Shown here: piece by piece, positions 6,727-13,480 of the stretch
Numbering within the stretch: the stretch's first letter is position 1
Layout: each line of letters opens with the position of its first letter
Assembly: GCA_964471755.1 (NCBI GenBank)
Contig: CAYYJM010000123.1
Location: 1-17,695, forward strand
Reading direction: 5' to 3'
Source: CAYYJM01 sp964471755
GTDB lineage: Bacteria > Planctomycetota > Planctomycetia > Gemmatales > Gemmataceae
Length of the DNA: 17,695 nucleotides
Notes under the pieces: generated by a model
Database searches by the model: none
Told to the model about the DNA's origin: nothing
What the model saw: the letters and a program-made list of their open reading frames with translations, nothing else
Position numbers and translations under genes: made by a program

Positions 6727-8154
6727 ATGGTGGGGCAGGTCCTGCTCAACAAGTACAAGGTCATGCGGCCTCTCGACGAGGGGGGCATGAGCCGCATCTT
6801 CGTCGCGAAGCAGCTCGACCAGAACCGGGAAGTGGTCGTCAAGGTCCTCAAACCGGAGTACGCCGCCCAGCCAAAGGCCCGCGAACACTTCCGGCGTGAG
6901 ATCCACATCCTGTCGAGCTTTCAGCATCCCAACACGGTCGCCTACTACGACGCCGACGCGGACAACCCGAAGGCCCCCGTGCTGGTCATGGAATACCTGC
7001 GCGGCTGCGACCTGGGCGTTCTCCTGGCTCGGGATGGCCACTTCGCTCCGGATCGAACCGGCCGACTGCTCGTCCAGTTGTGCGACGTCCTCCAGGCCGC
7101 CCATGACGCGGGCATCGTCCATCGGGATCTCAAGCCGGGCAACATCTTCATCATCTATCCAGGTACGCCACAGGAGACGGTCAAGCTGATGGACTTCGGC
7201 CTGGCGAAGATGTCGTCGCTGCTGTACATCGCGCCGGAAGACATCACGTCGGTGGGCTATGGACAGACACCGACGGCGGCCGGCACGCCGGAGTACATCT
7301 CGCCGGAGCAACTTCGCGGCACCGAGGTCGATCGGCGGAGCGACCTGTACGCACTGGGCGTCATCCTGTTCGAGCTGCTGGCGGGCCGTCGGCCGTTCGT
7401 GCGCGGCTCGGTCGAGGAACTCTTGCTGGCCCACGCGGAGGAGGATCCACCGCGGTTTGCCGATCTGAACCTGGCGGAGGCGATCACGTCGGAGATCGAG
7501 CAGGTCGTGCGCTGCTGCCTGGCCAAGACGCCCGAGGACCGTTATCAGCAGGCGGTCGAGTTGATCTTCGCCTACGAGAAGGCTCTGGGCCGACGCCTGA
7601 CGCACGGCCGGACCTTCGGCTCGGCCGTGCCCGCCCTGTCGGACAGCGCGACGCCGGCACAGAGCCGGGCGGTTGCGGTACTCCAGAAGGCGAGGGCCGT
7701 ACTCGGTCGCGAGCCCGGGGCACCGTCGCGGGCGGTGCCGGCACTGCAATCGTCGGCACGTCCGGATCCGTCTCGGTCGGAGCCACATCTGGTCCGGCAC
7801 AGCCTTGAGGCGAACATGCCGGAGTCGATGGCCCTGATCAAGCTCAAGGGTTTTATCTTCGACCTGGGCGGCGAGGTGATCGAAAGTCTACCGGGTCTGA
7901 TCCGTGTTCGCCTGGGTCGGGCGGAGAAGAAGGAGGGCGTCTTCTCCTGGCTGACCGGGAGCAAGGCGACGCCAGCGACGTTCCCGCCCACGGACATGGA
8001 ACTGCACATGGCCCGGCTCGATCCAAGCCAGCCGGGCAGGCTGACGATCACGCTGCTGATGCGTCCGGTGGCGAGCGGCTCGGCGACGGCGGCCTGGCGC
8101 GAGGTCTGCCAGAAGGTGACGCGCGAGTTGCAGGCCTATCTGATGGGGCGTTGA
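6727..8154 (+). CDS. Hanks-type Ser/Thr protein kinase with extra C-terminal domain
   Basis: This 475-aa eukaryotic-like kinase phosphorylates serine or threonine on proteins. All catalytic landmarks are visible: Gly-rich loop LDEGGMS (16-22), Lys39 in VVKVLK, Glu58, HRDLKPGN (132-139) with Asp134, DFGLAK (156-161), GTPEYISPEQ (186-195), and Asp206 in SDLYALG. The kinase domain ends near residue 290. A linker rich in Ala, Ser and Pro (about 290-355) leads to a C-terminal domain (about 360-475) beginning MPESMALIKLKGF, which I do not recognise; it may be planctomycete-specific. No transmembrane segment is seen, unlike PknB-type receptors, so it is probably cytosolic. The first base of the chosen ATG is 6727; a TTG at 6721 and a GTG at 6730 are alternatives. 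The target is unknown. Confidence 0.9.
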   Translation: MVGQVLLNKYKVMRPLDEGGMSRIFVAKQLDQNREVVVKVLKPEYAAQPKAREHFRREIHILSSFQHPNTVAYYDADADNPKAPVLVMEYLRGCDLGVLLARDGHFAPDRTGRLLVQLCDVLQAAHDAGIVHRDLKPGNIFIIYPGTPQETVKLMDFGLAKMSSLLYIAPEDITSVGYGQTPTAAGTPEYISPEQLRGTEVDRRSDLYALGVILFELLAGRRPFVRGSVEELLLAHAEEDPPRFADLNLAEAITSEIEQVVRCCLAKTPEDRYQQAVELIFAYEKALGRRLTHGRTFGSAVPALSDSATPAQSRAVAVLQKARAVLGREPGAPSRAVPALQSSARPDPSRSEPHLVRHSLEANMPESMALIKLKGFIFDLGGEVIESLPGLIRVRLGRAEKKEGVFSWLTGSKATPATFPPTDMELHMARLDPSQPGRLTITLLMRPVASGSATAAWREVCQKVTRELQAYLMGR

Positions 8155-8272
8155 GCAGCCTCTTGTATTTCGCCTCGCTTTCCTCGACAATGCATCGTCC
8201 GCCAACCCGGCGGGCTCCTCGGCGGTGCGTTTTCGGTCCCCGACCGTCATAAAATCGCAGTCGTGGGCGTAT

Positions 8273-8294
8273 TCCCTGGAAGGAGATCCAGGGA
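8273..8294 (+). promoter_or_regulatory. Hairpin with a Shine-Dalgarno-like loop upstream of the zinc-ribbon gene
   Basis: TCCCTGG and CCAGGGA form a perfect 7-bp stem around the 8-nt loop AAGGAGAT. It lies 22 bp before the ATG at 8316, which has its own AGGAGG at 8304-8309. The same stem and loop length occur at 4309-4330. It might be a leader hairpin, an operator, or a terminator of the kinase transcript. A weak -10-like TAAAAT lies just upstream (about 8251). Confidence 0.35.
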
Positions 8295-8315
8295 TTCACG
8301 ATCCAGGAGGGCGAC

Positions 8316-9083
8316 ATGCGCGTCCAGATCCGGTTTCACTGTCCAGCCTGTGAGAAGCCGTGGGAGATCCTGGCGATCAATCAGGGGAAGAAGGTTCGTT
8401 GTTCGTGCGGTCATCGGTTCGTGATCCCGTTGCCGCATCCGGTGCCGGAACCGACTCCACCTGCCGTTCTCGGTCCGGAAGAGTTCCAGGCGACCACGGC
8501 TCGCGTCCTGGCGGCGCTGGCCGAGCTGTCCGAGCGAGTCGGCTCGGGCTTGCAACTGCCCCCCGGGTTGTTTCCCCTCATCGAACGGCGAAAGCTCGAG
8601 GATCTGTACGAGCAGGAGATTGCGACTTTGGAGGTGGCCATTCGCGAGAAGGCGGAACGGCTCGCCACCACTGAGCAGGCTCGCGATGAGGCCCTGGCGC
8701 GATGTCGGAAGCTGGAAGGGGAGCAGCAGCGGATCGACACGGCCGTGGCCCGGGTGGCCCGGGACTTCGAGCAGGCTCTGGGATGTCTGCTGCCGAGCAT
8801 CGCGTTCATGAAGGGATCGATCGAGTTCATGGTGCGTGACCTGGCCGACTATGGCCCGGTGCTGCGGGTGCTGCATCTGCTCCAGACCGAGCCGTCGCTG
8901 CTGAAGTTCCGCGACTTCAAGAGCGTGGCGGGCTGGTGCGAGATCGACAAGCACATCGGCAGCGGTCAGGGGGATGACGTGCGGGTGTACGTCCGCAAGC
9001 AGTCGGGGACGAACGGGTATCTGGTTCTGGTGTCGAACAAGAATTCGCAGAATCGGGACAAGGCCCGGATGCAGTCGGTGTGA
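8316..9083 (+). CDS. Zinc-ribbon and coiled-coil protein of unknown function
   Basis: This 255-aa protein opens with a zinc-ribbon-like motif, CPAC (9-12) and CSCG (29-32), followed by RFVIPL, a start common among planctomycete proteins. A Pro-rich linker (about 40-50) leads to a helical, probably coiled-coil region (about 55-150) rich in Glu, Ala and Arg. The C-terminal part (about 155-255) is compact, includes VRVYVRKQSGTNGYLVLVS, and is not recognised. The start is well supported by AGGAGG at 8304-8309. It ends 19 nt before the DUF433 antitoxin gene in the same direction, so the three genes may be co-transcribed. Function is unknown; a nucleic-acid or protein-binding role is possible from the zinc ribbon only. 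Confidence 0.7.
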   Translation: MRVQIRFHCPACEKPWEILAINQGKKVRCSCGHRFVIPLPHPVPEPTPPAVLGPEEFQATTARVLAALAELSERVGSGLQLPPGLFPLIERRKLEDLYEQEIATLEVAIREKAERLATTEQARDEALARCRKLEGEQQRIDTAVARVARDFEQALGCLLPSIAFMKGSIEFMVRDLADYGPVLRVLHLLQTEPSLLKFRDFKSVAGWCEIDKHIGSGQGDDVRVYVRKQSGTNGYLVLVSNKNSQNRDKARMQSV

Positions 9084-9102
9084 TGAGGCGAGGAGGAAGG
9101 GC

Positions 9103-9330
9103 ATGAGGGTGGAGCGGATCACTCACGACCCGGCCGTGATGGGCGGCAAGCCGTGCATTCGCGGGTTGCGCGTCACGGTGGGTACTATCCTGGGCCTGCT
9201 CGCGTCGGGCCAGAGCCGGGAGCGGATTCTTCAGGCGTATCCGTACCTGGAGCCGGAGGACCTGGACGCCGCGTTGGCGTACGCGGCCTGGCGTCTGGAG
9301 GAGCGAGAAGAGCAGATGGTGGCCTCGTGA
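9103..9330 (+). CDS. DUF433 family antitoxin
   Basis: This 75-aa protein matches the DUF433 pattern: ITHDPAVMGGKPCIRGLRVTV, then GLLASGQSRERILQAYPYL and LDAALAYAAWR. DUF433 proteins have a helix-turn-helix-like fold and are usually paired with DUF5615 PIN-like proteins as VapBC-like toxin-antitoxin modules. Here that partner follows at once and overlaps by 4 nt. AGGAGGAAGG at 9091-9100 gives a strong ribosome-binding site for the ATG. Such antitoxins commonly repress their own promoter, but no operator is evident in the 19-nt gap upstream, so the promoter may lie before the zinc-ribbon gene. Confidence 0.88.
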   Translation: MRVERITHDPAVMGGKPCIRGLRVTVGTILGLLASGQSRERILQAYPYLEPEDLDAALAYAAWRLEEREEQMVAS

Positions 9331-9695
9331 GTCTGGCGATCGTGGTCGATATGAATCTCTCAGCGGAGTGGGTTCCATTATTGACCCGGGAAGGCTGGCC
9401 AACGGTCCACTGGTCGCAGGTTGGGGATCACCGGGCCACGGATGACGAAATCATGGACTGGGCCAGGAGCAATCGCCATGTCGTCTTCACGCACGACCTG
9501 GACTTCACGACGATGCTGGCCCTTACGCAGGCGGATGGCCCCAGCGTGATCCAGGTTCGCAGTCAGAACGTCCTTCCCGAGTTCCTGGGCACCCTGGTCG
9601 TTGAGGCGGTGCGGCGTTTCGAGGCCGAATTGGAGGCAGGAGCCCTGGTCGTCGTCGAACCAGGGCGGTCGCGCGTTCGTGTCCTGCCGCTGTAA
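9327..9695 (+). CDS. DUF5615 PIN-like toxin
   Basis: This 122-aa protein has the DUF5615 PIN-like layout: VDMNLS with an acidic residue near the N-terminus, HRATDDEIMDWA in the middle, and VVFTHDLDFTT carrying the paired aspartates expected at a PIN-type metal site. PIN-domain toxins are usually RNases, and DUF5615 members are predicted to be the same. The GTG start at 9327 is chosen because it overlaps the antitoxin stop (GTGA), giving translational coupling, and because it restores the N-terminal strand AIVVDMNL. An inverted repeat GCCCTGG-N11-CCAGGGC lies in its 3' end (9642-9666). It ends 31 nt before the convergent fumarase fragment. Confidence 0.85.
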   Translation: MSLAIVVDMNLSAEWVPLLTREGWPTVHWSQVGDHRATDDEIMDWARSNRHVVFTHDLDFTTMLALTQADGPSVIQVRSQNVLPEFLGTLVVEAVRRFEAELEAGALVVVEPGRSRVRVLPL

Positions 9696-9726
9696 GCCAC
9701 CGATCAGGCGGCAGCCAACCTGACGG

Positions 9727-10449
9727 CTATCTAGCCACCTCGCCCAGGTGCGTCTTCGACACGTCGGCGACCTCCTGATGCAGACTCCGGCCATGCGCGT
9801 CCATCGTCACCACGGCCGGGAAGTCCTTGACGTCCAGCTCCCAGACCGCCTCCGGTGAGCCGAACTCCTTCAGGTAGACGTTGCCCACACGCTCGACGCA
9901 GCGGGCGTAGATCTGGGCCGCGCCGCCGATGCCGTGCAGGTAGACGCAGCCGTGCTGCCGACACGCCGCCAGCGTCTTGGTGCCCATACCACCCTTGCCG
10001 ATCACCGCCTTGATCCCATACCGGGCGATCACGTCGGCCTGATAGGGCTCCTCGCGGATCGACGTCGTCGGGCCGGCAGCCATCACCTTGTAGGTGCCAC
10101 CGTCTTCCAGGACGACCGGGCCACAGTGGTAGATGACCTGGTCCTTCAGCACCGGCAGATCGCCGCCCTTGTGCAGATACTTGTGGACCTCATCCCGGCC
10201 GGTGTAGACCTTGCCCGAGAGCAGCACCATGTCGCCGGCCTTCAGGCTTCGCACCTGGCTCTCGGTCAACGGCGTCGTCAGGGAAATCGCCTGGGCACCG
10301 GCCGTGCCGAGTTGGAGCGTCTCGCCGCCTGCCTGGCTGTAATCCCGATCGAACTCGCCGGCAGCGTGGTAGAGCCAGCGATCGACCGTCCCCTCCGGCG
10401 TCAGCACGACGCCACGTCGGCGATACGCCCAGCACATGTACGCGATGCT
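9727..10449 (-). pseudogene. 3' fragment of class I fumarase (duplicate of 13624-14346)
   Basis: This minus-strand segment encodes the last ~240 residues of a class I fumarate hydratase, from SIAYMCWAYRRRG through the whole C-terminal domain to its stop. Positions 9746-10449 match 13643-14346 with one mismatch that I can see (9769 versus 13666). The last few codons differ at several bases (HLGEVAR-TAG here, HLGAVAR-TAA there) while staying homologous. It lacks the N-terminal domain and two of the three expected cluster cysteines, so it cannot be an active fumarase. An open frame runs on to 10707 through unrelated sequence by chance. It is either a remnant of a second fumarase gene homogenised by recombination, or a mis-assembly. 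Confidence 0.85.
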
Positions 10450-10601
10450 TCGGCCCGACTGGAACTGGTGAGCGTGATGCAGCAGGTGACGGCCAAGGCG
10501 GCGAAGAAACAGAGATAGGCCCACTGGCCAAAGCTGGTGGGATCTTTTTGCTTTTTCGGCATTCCCGCTACGACCACGCCCATCATCCGACTTTCTACCA
10601 T
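10401..10601 (-). pseudogene. Small membrane protein truncated at its 3' end by the fumarase fragment
   Basis: The 66-codon frame has a plausible membrane protein in its first ~51 residues: a basic segment MPKKQKDPTSFGQ followed by one hydrophobic helix, WAYLCFFAALAVTCCITL. At 10449/10450 the sequence switches to the duplicated fumarase segment, read out of frame, so the last ~16 residues are artefactual. The start may be at 10601, or at an internal Met 13 codons later, just before PKKQK. It lies 102 nt downstream of the membrane-anchored gene at 10704-11234 on the same strand. The intact product would probably have been a small single-pass inner-membrane protein. Function unknown. Confidence 0.4.
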
Positions 10602-10703
10602 CCGCCCTGGATCGGCCTGCTGAATGCCAAGTTAAATATGGGTCGATCGCAAGTCTGTTCCTGCGGCTGCAAGAGTTGTTGTCCGCGAAGGTGGCGTTAC
10701 TTG

Positions 10704-11234
10704 TCACCCATCTGGGAGGAGGTGGTGATCGACAGCGATTGCAACTGTCTGAGTAGCTATTATGACGATCAGAATGCCACGTTCGGATGGTTTCGGGATC
10801 TCAAGCGCTTGGGAATAGGTGGTTTGGAGACCTACCCGGAACTGTTCGGGGAGATCGAAGATCCGATCCCACTGCGTCATCGGTTTCCCCGTGTTCGGTA
10901 AATAGAGAATTGTGGCGACTTCAACCTCTTCAAACCGGGTGGTGCGATAGGGGATTTGTGACAACTGACATCGCAACCGGATTGTATTTTTTGTAACGCC
11001 CACCTGATCTATCACGAGACGGAGACCGTTCGACTCGGTGCATGCCACAGGAGCGGCTGCAAGGGAAGGGGATGCAAGGGAAGGGGATGCAGGGGAAGCG
11101 GGTGTAGGCAATAGCCATATTCTGAGGTCCCAGCACACCAGAACGAGACAACAGACCGCAAGAGCTACCACCAACCCTGGCCACATCGTTGCGGGAACAG
11201 ACGGGTCAGCGGAAGTGTGACGGCGGATACCCAT
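10704..11234 (-). CDS. Small membrane-anchored protein; candidate immunity protein
   Basis: This 176-aa protein has one N-terminal membrane segment (about residues 19-41, GLVVALAVCCLVLVCWDLRI), a low-complexity linker built from ASPSL repeats, and a C-terminal part of about 110 residues with predicted beta-strands that would lie outside the inner membrane. I do not recognise the domain. The ATG at 11234 is chosen because AGAGGAAGG precedes it; the frame is open eight codons further upstream. It is the next gene on the same strand after the orphan RHS-tip gene, separated by 169 bp that contain a large hairpin. That is the usual place for an immunity gene, but this role is only an inference. 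The gene is richer in A+T than its flanks. Confidence 0.6.
   Translation of the reverse strand: MGIRRHTSADPSVPATMWPGLVVALAVCCLVLVCWDLRIWLLPTPASPASPSLASPSLAAAPVACTESNGLRLVIDQVGVTKNTIRLRCQLSQIPYRTTRFEEVEVATILYLPNTGKPMTQWDRIFDLPEQFRVGLQTTYSQALEIPKPSERGILIVIIATQTVAIAVDHHLLPDG
11058..11102. repeat. 15-bp tandem repeat, three units
   Basis: TGCAAGGGAAGGGGA is repeated exactly at 11058-11072 and 11073-11087, with a degenerate third unit at 11088-11102. On the minus strand it codes for the five-residue repeat ASPSL in the linker of the membrane-anchored protein. The 15-bp period keeps the frame, so copy-number change would alter only linker length. Confidence 0.7.
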
Positions 11235-11322
11235 GACCCTTCCTCTGAGCACAAGCAATGTACCAACGCGACGCGCAAGCGAGTGTCGTCCTGGGCTTCA
11301 TTGCGGATATCTCAAGCCTCGA

Positions 11323-11399
11323 CCTAAGAGCGCCTAAAACAATGGGCCGTTTCGGCCTGTTTTTCAAGGGATTCGCTCATTGTTTTAGGCGCTCTTGGG
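11323..11399. repeat. Palindrome with 19-bp perfect arms (MITE-like or terminator)
   Basis: AAGAGCGCCTAAAACAATG (11326-11344) is exactly complementary to 11378-11396, with a 33-nt loop. The stem extends by three more pairs if one G-U is allowed (11323-11325 with 11397-11399). The loop contains its own mini-hairpin, GGCCG-TTT-CGGCC. It sits between the stop of the RHS-tip gene (11404) and the start region of the next minus-strand gene. No target-site duplication and no trailing T-run are visible. Its size and perfect ends resemble a minimal miniature inverted-repeat element or paired transposon ends; a strong transcription terminator is the alternative. Confidence 0.65.
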
Positions 11400-11403
11400 C
11401 ACA

Positions 11404-12405
11404 TCAGTTTTTTAACTCTGCTCCGGTCCGCACGTTTCGTTTTTGGGGTCCGGTGAACCTCGGATCGGCCTGAATTTTTGTGGCTGCCCAGTCTTGTAAC
11501 TCTCTTCTCGCCTCCATCGTCATTTTCGTGACCGGGCCGGCGAAGGTAACATCTATTGTCACCGGGAGGTTGCCACCGGCTTCAAATGTTCTGTCCGTGT
11601 GTTGTACCCAATCGACCTCATACAACAGCGTCCCGTCGGCATGCACCAAGAAAGTCCTAGCGTGCAAGGTAACATAGAATCCGGTCGGTTCGATGCCGGG
11701 CGTCACAATGGAGTAGCGATTGTACTCGCGAGTTCGGATAGCAGTTGGGAGATTTGGCTCGTCAAAAAAGGTTCTCGTACTCATCGCGTTGTCATCCCTC
11801 CACACTCCCTTGGCCTGGCCCGTGACAAATGGATGACCGCTACGAACCATGACTCCATCCCGGATCGTCGGAACCGCATTCGGAGTATCGACCGTCCACT
11901 CCCCGTACGGGACGGCCAGCGCTCCATGGTTGTTATATGTTCCCTGAATATCGACCAGTGATCCGAGTTCGCCTGCTCCTGGATATACTTTCCCTCTTTG
12001 GTAGGCTTGCACTGTGATTGCAACGAATTGGAGAATATGAATGTTCTTGAAGTCATCCCCCTCATATTGAATTGTGATTCCGTTTGATGGGGTCTTCGGC
12101 GTGCCATCCACTCCGACATACGCCGCAGATGCGTTTGTTGTTATAACGGCTTTTCCGTTGATATTCTTCCCTCTCACATCTCGATACGAGATCAGATCCC
12201 AGCCAGAACGCCACGGGGGATGCACCGTACCTGCCGTGATCCTGGCGTTCGCCGCCTTGAGCGCACCGACATCGACTGCTTGCGTCCCCTCCGGGTCAAT
12301 GTTGTTCGTCGGGTTATTGCCGACGTAGCGGTATAGGTTCGGGTCGCCCCCGTCGAAGTCGATGGGATCTTCCTCCAGCCACCTTCCGACGATCGGGTCG
12401 AACAT
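11404..12405 (-). CDS. Orphan RHS-tip protein with C-terminal cargo domain (polymorphic toxin-like)
   Basis: This 333-aa protein begins with the last part of the RHS core signature, reading FDPIVGRWLEEDPIDF, then GGDPNLYRYVGNNP and DPEG (about residues 2-40). In full RHS proteins this segment closes the beta-cocoon and is followed by a variable toxin. Here the long RHS barrel is absent and about 290 residues of an unrecognised, beta-rich domain follow (for example GVDGTPKTPSNGITIQYEG). The start is not accidental: AAGGAGG overlaps the upstream gene's stop and lies 5 nt before the ATG. It is thus translated as the second gene of an operon with the transglutaminase-like gene. It may be a cassette that can recombine onto a full-length RHS gene, or a freestanding effector. 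A+T content is higher than in the flanks, suggesting transfer. Confidence 0.75.
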   Translation of the reverse strand: MFDPIVGRWLEEDPIDFDGGDPNLYRYVGNNPTNNIDPEGTQAVDVGALKAANARITAGTVHPPWRSGWDLISYRDVRGKNINGKAVITTNASAAYVGVDGTPKTPSNGITIQYEGDDFKNIHILQFVAITVQAYQRGKVYPGAGELGSLVDIQGTYNNHGALAVPYGEWTVDTPNAVPTIRDGVMVRSGHPFVTGQAKGVWRDDNAMSTRTFFDEPNLPTAIRTREYNRYSIVTPGIEPTGFYVTLHARTFLVHADGTLLYEVDWVQHTDRTFEAGGNLPVTIDVTFAGPVTKMTMEARRELQDWAATKIQADPRFTGPQKRNVRTGAELKN

Positions 12406-12415
12406 GGCACCCTCC

Positions 12416-13480
12416 TTACATCGACACCTGGTATCTCAGCGTCGTTTCCACACCGAACTTGTACGACACGTGAAGGCCCTTGGGCGTCGTGGCGACATCC
12501 ACCTCGACCGGCACGCGCTCCAGGTCTTCTCCACGCCGGAGCGGCCCCCACCAGAGCGCCTCCGCCCGCGGGTCGTTCAGGATCGTCTCCAGCAGGGTCA
12601 GGTAGTGGAAGTCGTTCTCCAGCGGGGGCGGCAGCGGCGGGAACAGCTTCCGGGACGGCGTCGTCCGATTCATCGCCGGGAATCGCGGCGGGATGCGCGG
12701 TTTGAGTAGTTCATGCCAGGCGTGCAACTGATACGCCGCCTTCTGGACGCCGCCCTTCAGGTGCGGCTGGCACGTCGCCGCCCACAGGAAGGCGTGGCAG
12801 CCGAGTTGCCGCTCGCCCAGTTCGACCCAGCGGTGGCCACGGTTTTGGAGGAACAGGGCCAGCTCCTCGCGCGGCGTCAGCGAGCGGACCATGCCGTGGG
12901 CAACCTCGTCCTCCTTCTTCACCTCGAACTTGCCGGTTCGATAGCGGTCGTCGGGGAAACAGCCCAGCCCGTTGCCCGCCGAGTCCACGTTGAACGCCTC
13001 GCCGCCCGGCTCGTCCCAGCGCCAGTAGACATGCCCCAGACAGTGCGCCAGTTTGATCGGGTAGCCGAGCCGCCGGCCGATGGCGGCGAAGACGACCGGC
13101 AGCGAGGCGCAGGTGCCGCCCTGACCGAGGATCGGGCCGTAGAGCGAGGCGTCCACCGCGTCGTGCGGCGTGTCCGCGTCGCGCTTGTCGGGGTGGTAAC
13201 AGACGCGGTGGTCGCGCTCGACGTGCGTCACCATCGCCAGGCAGCGGAAGTAGGCTTCCGAGTCGTTGTACTCGTGCCGCTTGCGCCGGAACTGGGGCAG
13301 GGTCCGCTCCGTGTAGCGCTTGACCTCGCGGGCCAGGAAATCGACCCGGTCGAAGACGGCCTGGGGCTTGTAGCGCTGTACTTCAGGGAAATCGGCGGTC
13401 CACGCGAGGTTGATCTCGACCAGGTCGCGTTTGGCGAGGTCCGCTTCGGGTAGCAGTGCCAAGTCTTGCCAGTCGAGCAT
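12416..13480 (-). CDS. Transglutaminase-like cysteine protease-fold protein
   Basis: This 354-aa protein carries a transglutaminase-like core with the Cys-His-Asp triad: Cys124 in GQGGTCASLPVVFAAIGRRLG, His150 in HCLGHVYWRWD, and Asp166 in FNVDSAGN. The pattern is close to SirB1/transglutaminase-like bacterial proteins, which may act as proteases, amidases or cross-linkers; the substrate here is unknown. The region before the core (about 20-110) is helical and charged. The last ~60 residues look like a separate small beta domain (VPVEVDVATTPKGLHVSYKF). No signal peptide is seen. The next gene's ribosome-binding site overlaps its stop codon, so the two are coupled. The ribosome-binding site for its own ATG is weak (GAGAG). 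Confidence 0.75.
   Translation of the reverse strand: MLDWQDLALLPEADLAKRDLVEINLAWTADFPEVQRYKPQAVFDRVDFLAREVKRYTERTLPQFRRKRHEYNDSEAYFRCLAMVTHVERDHRVCYHPDKRDADTPHDAVDASLYGPILGQGGTCASLPVVFAAIGRRLGYPIKLAHCLGHVYWRWDEPGGEAFNVDSAGNGLGCFPDDRYRTGKFEVKKEDEVAHGMVRSLTPREELALFLQNRGHRWVELGERQLGCHAFLWAATCQPHLKGGVQKAAYQLHAWHELLKPRIPPRFPAMNRTTPSRKLFPPLPPPLENDFHYLTLLETILNDPRAEALWWGPLRRGEDLERVPVEVDVATTPKGLHVSYKFGVETTLRYQVSM

Noticed and set aside
5642..8154. A defence system built from the divergent methyltransferase and kinase (BREX/Pgl-like)
   Set aside because: Pgl/BREX needs other large components (PglZ, PglY, ATPases) that are absent, and the methyltransferase is of the short beta class. Divergent placement alone does not support a system.
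9642..9666. GCCCTGG-N11-CCAGGGC as a terminator for the toxin gene
   Set aside because: It lies inside the coding sequence, about 30 nt before the stop, with no T-run after it.
9727..10707. A 326-codon frame read as a whole protein
   Set aside because: Only the part up to 10449 is fumarase; the N-terminal extension is an unrelated out-of-frame reading of a small membrane gene and intergenic DNA.
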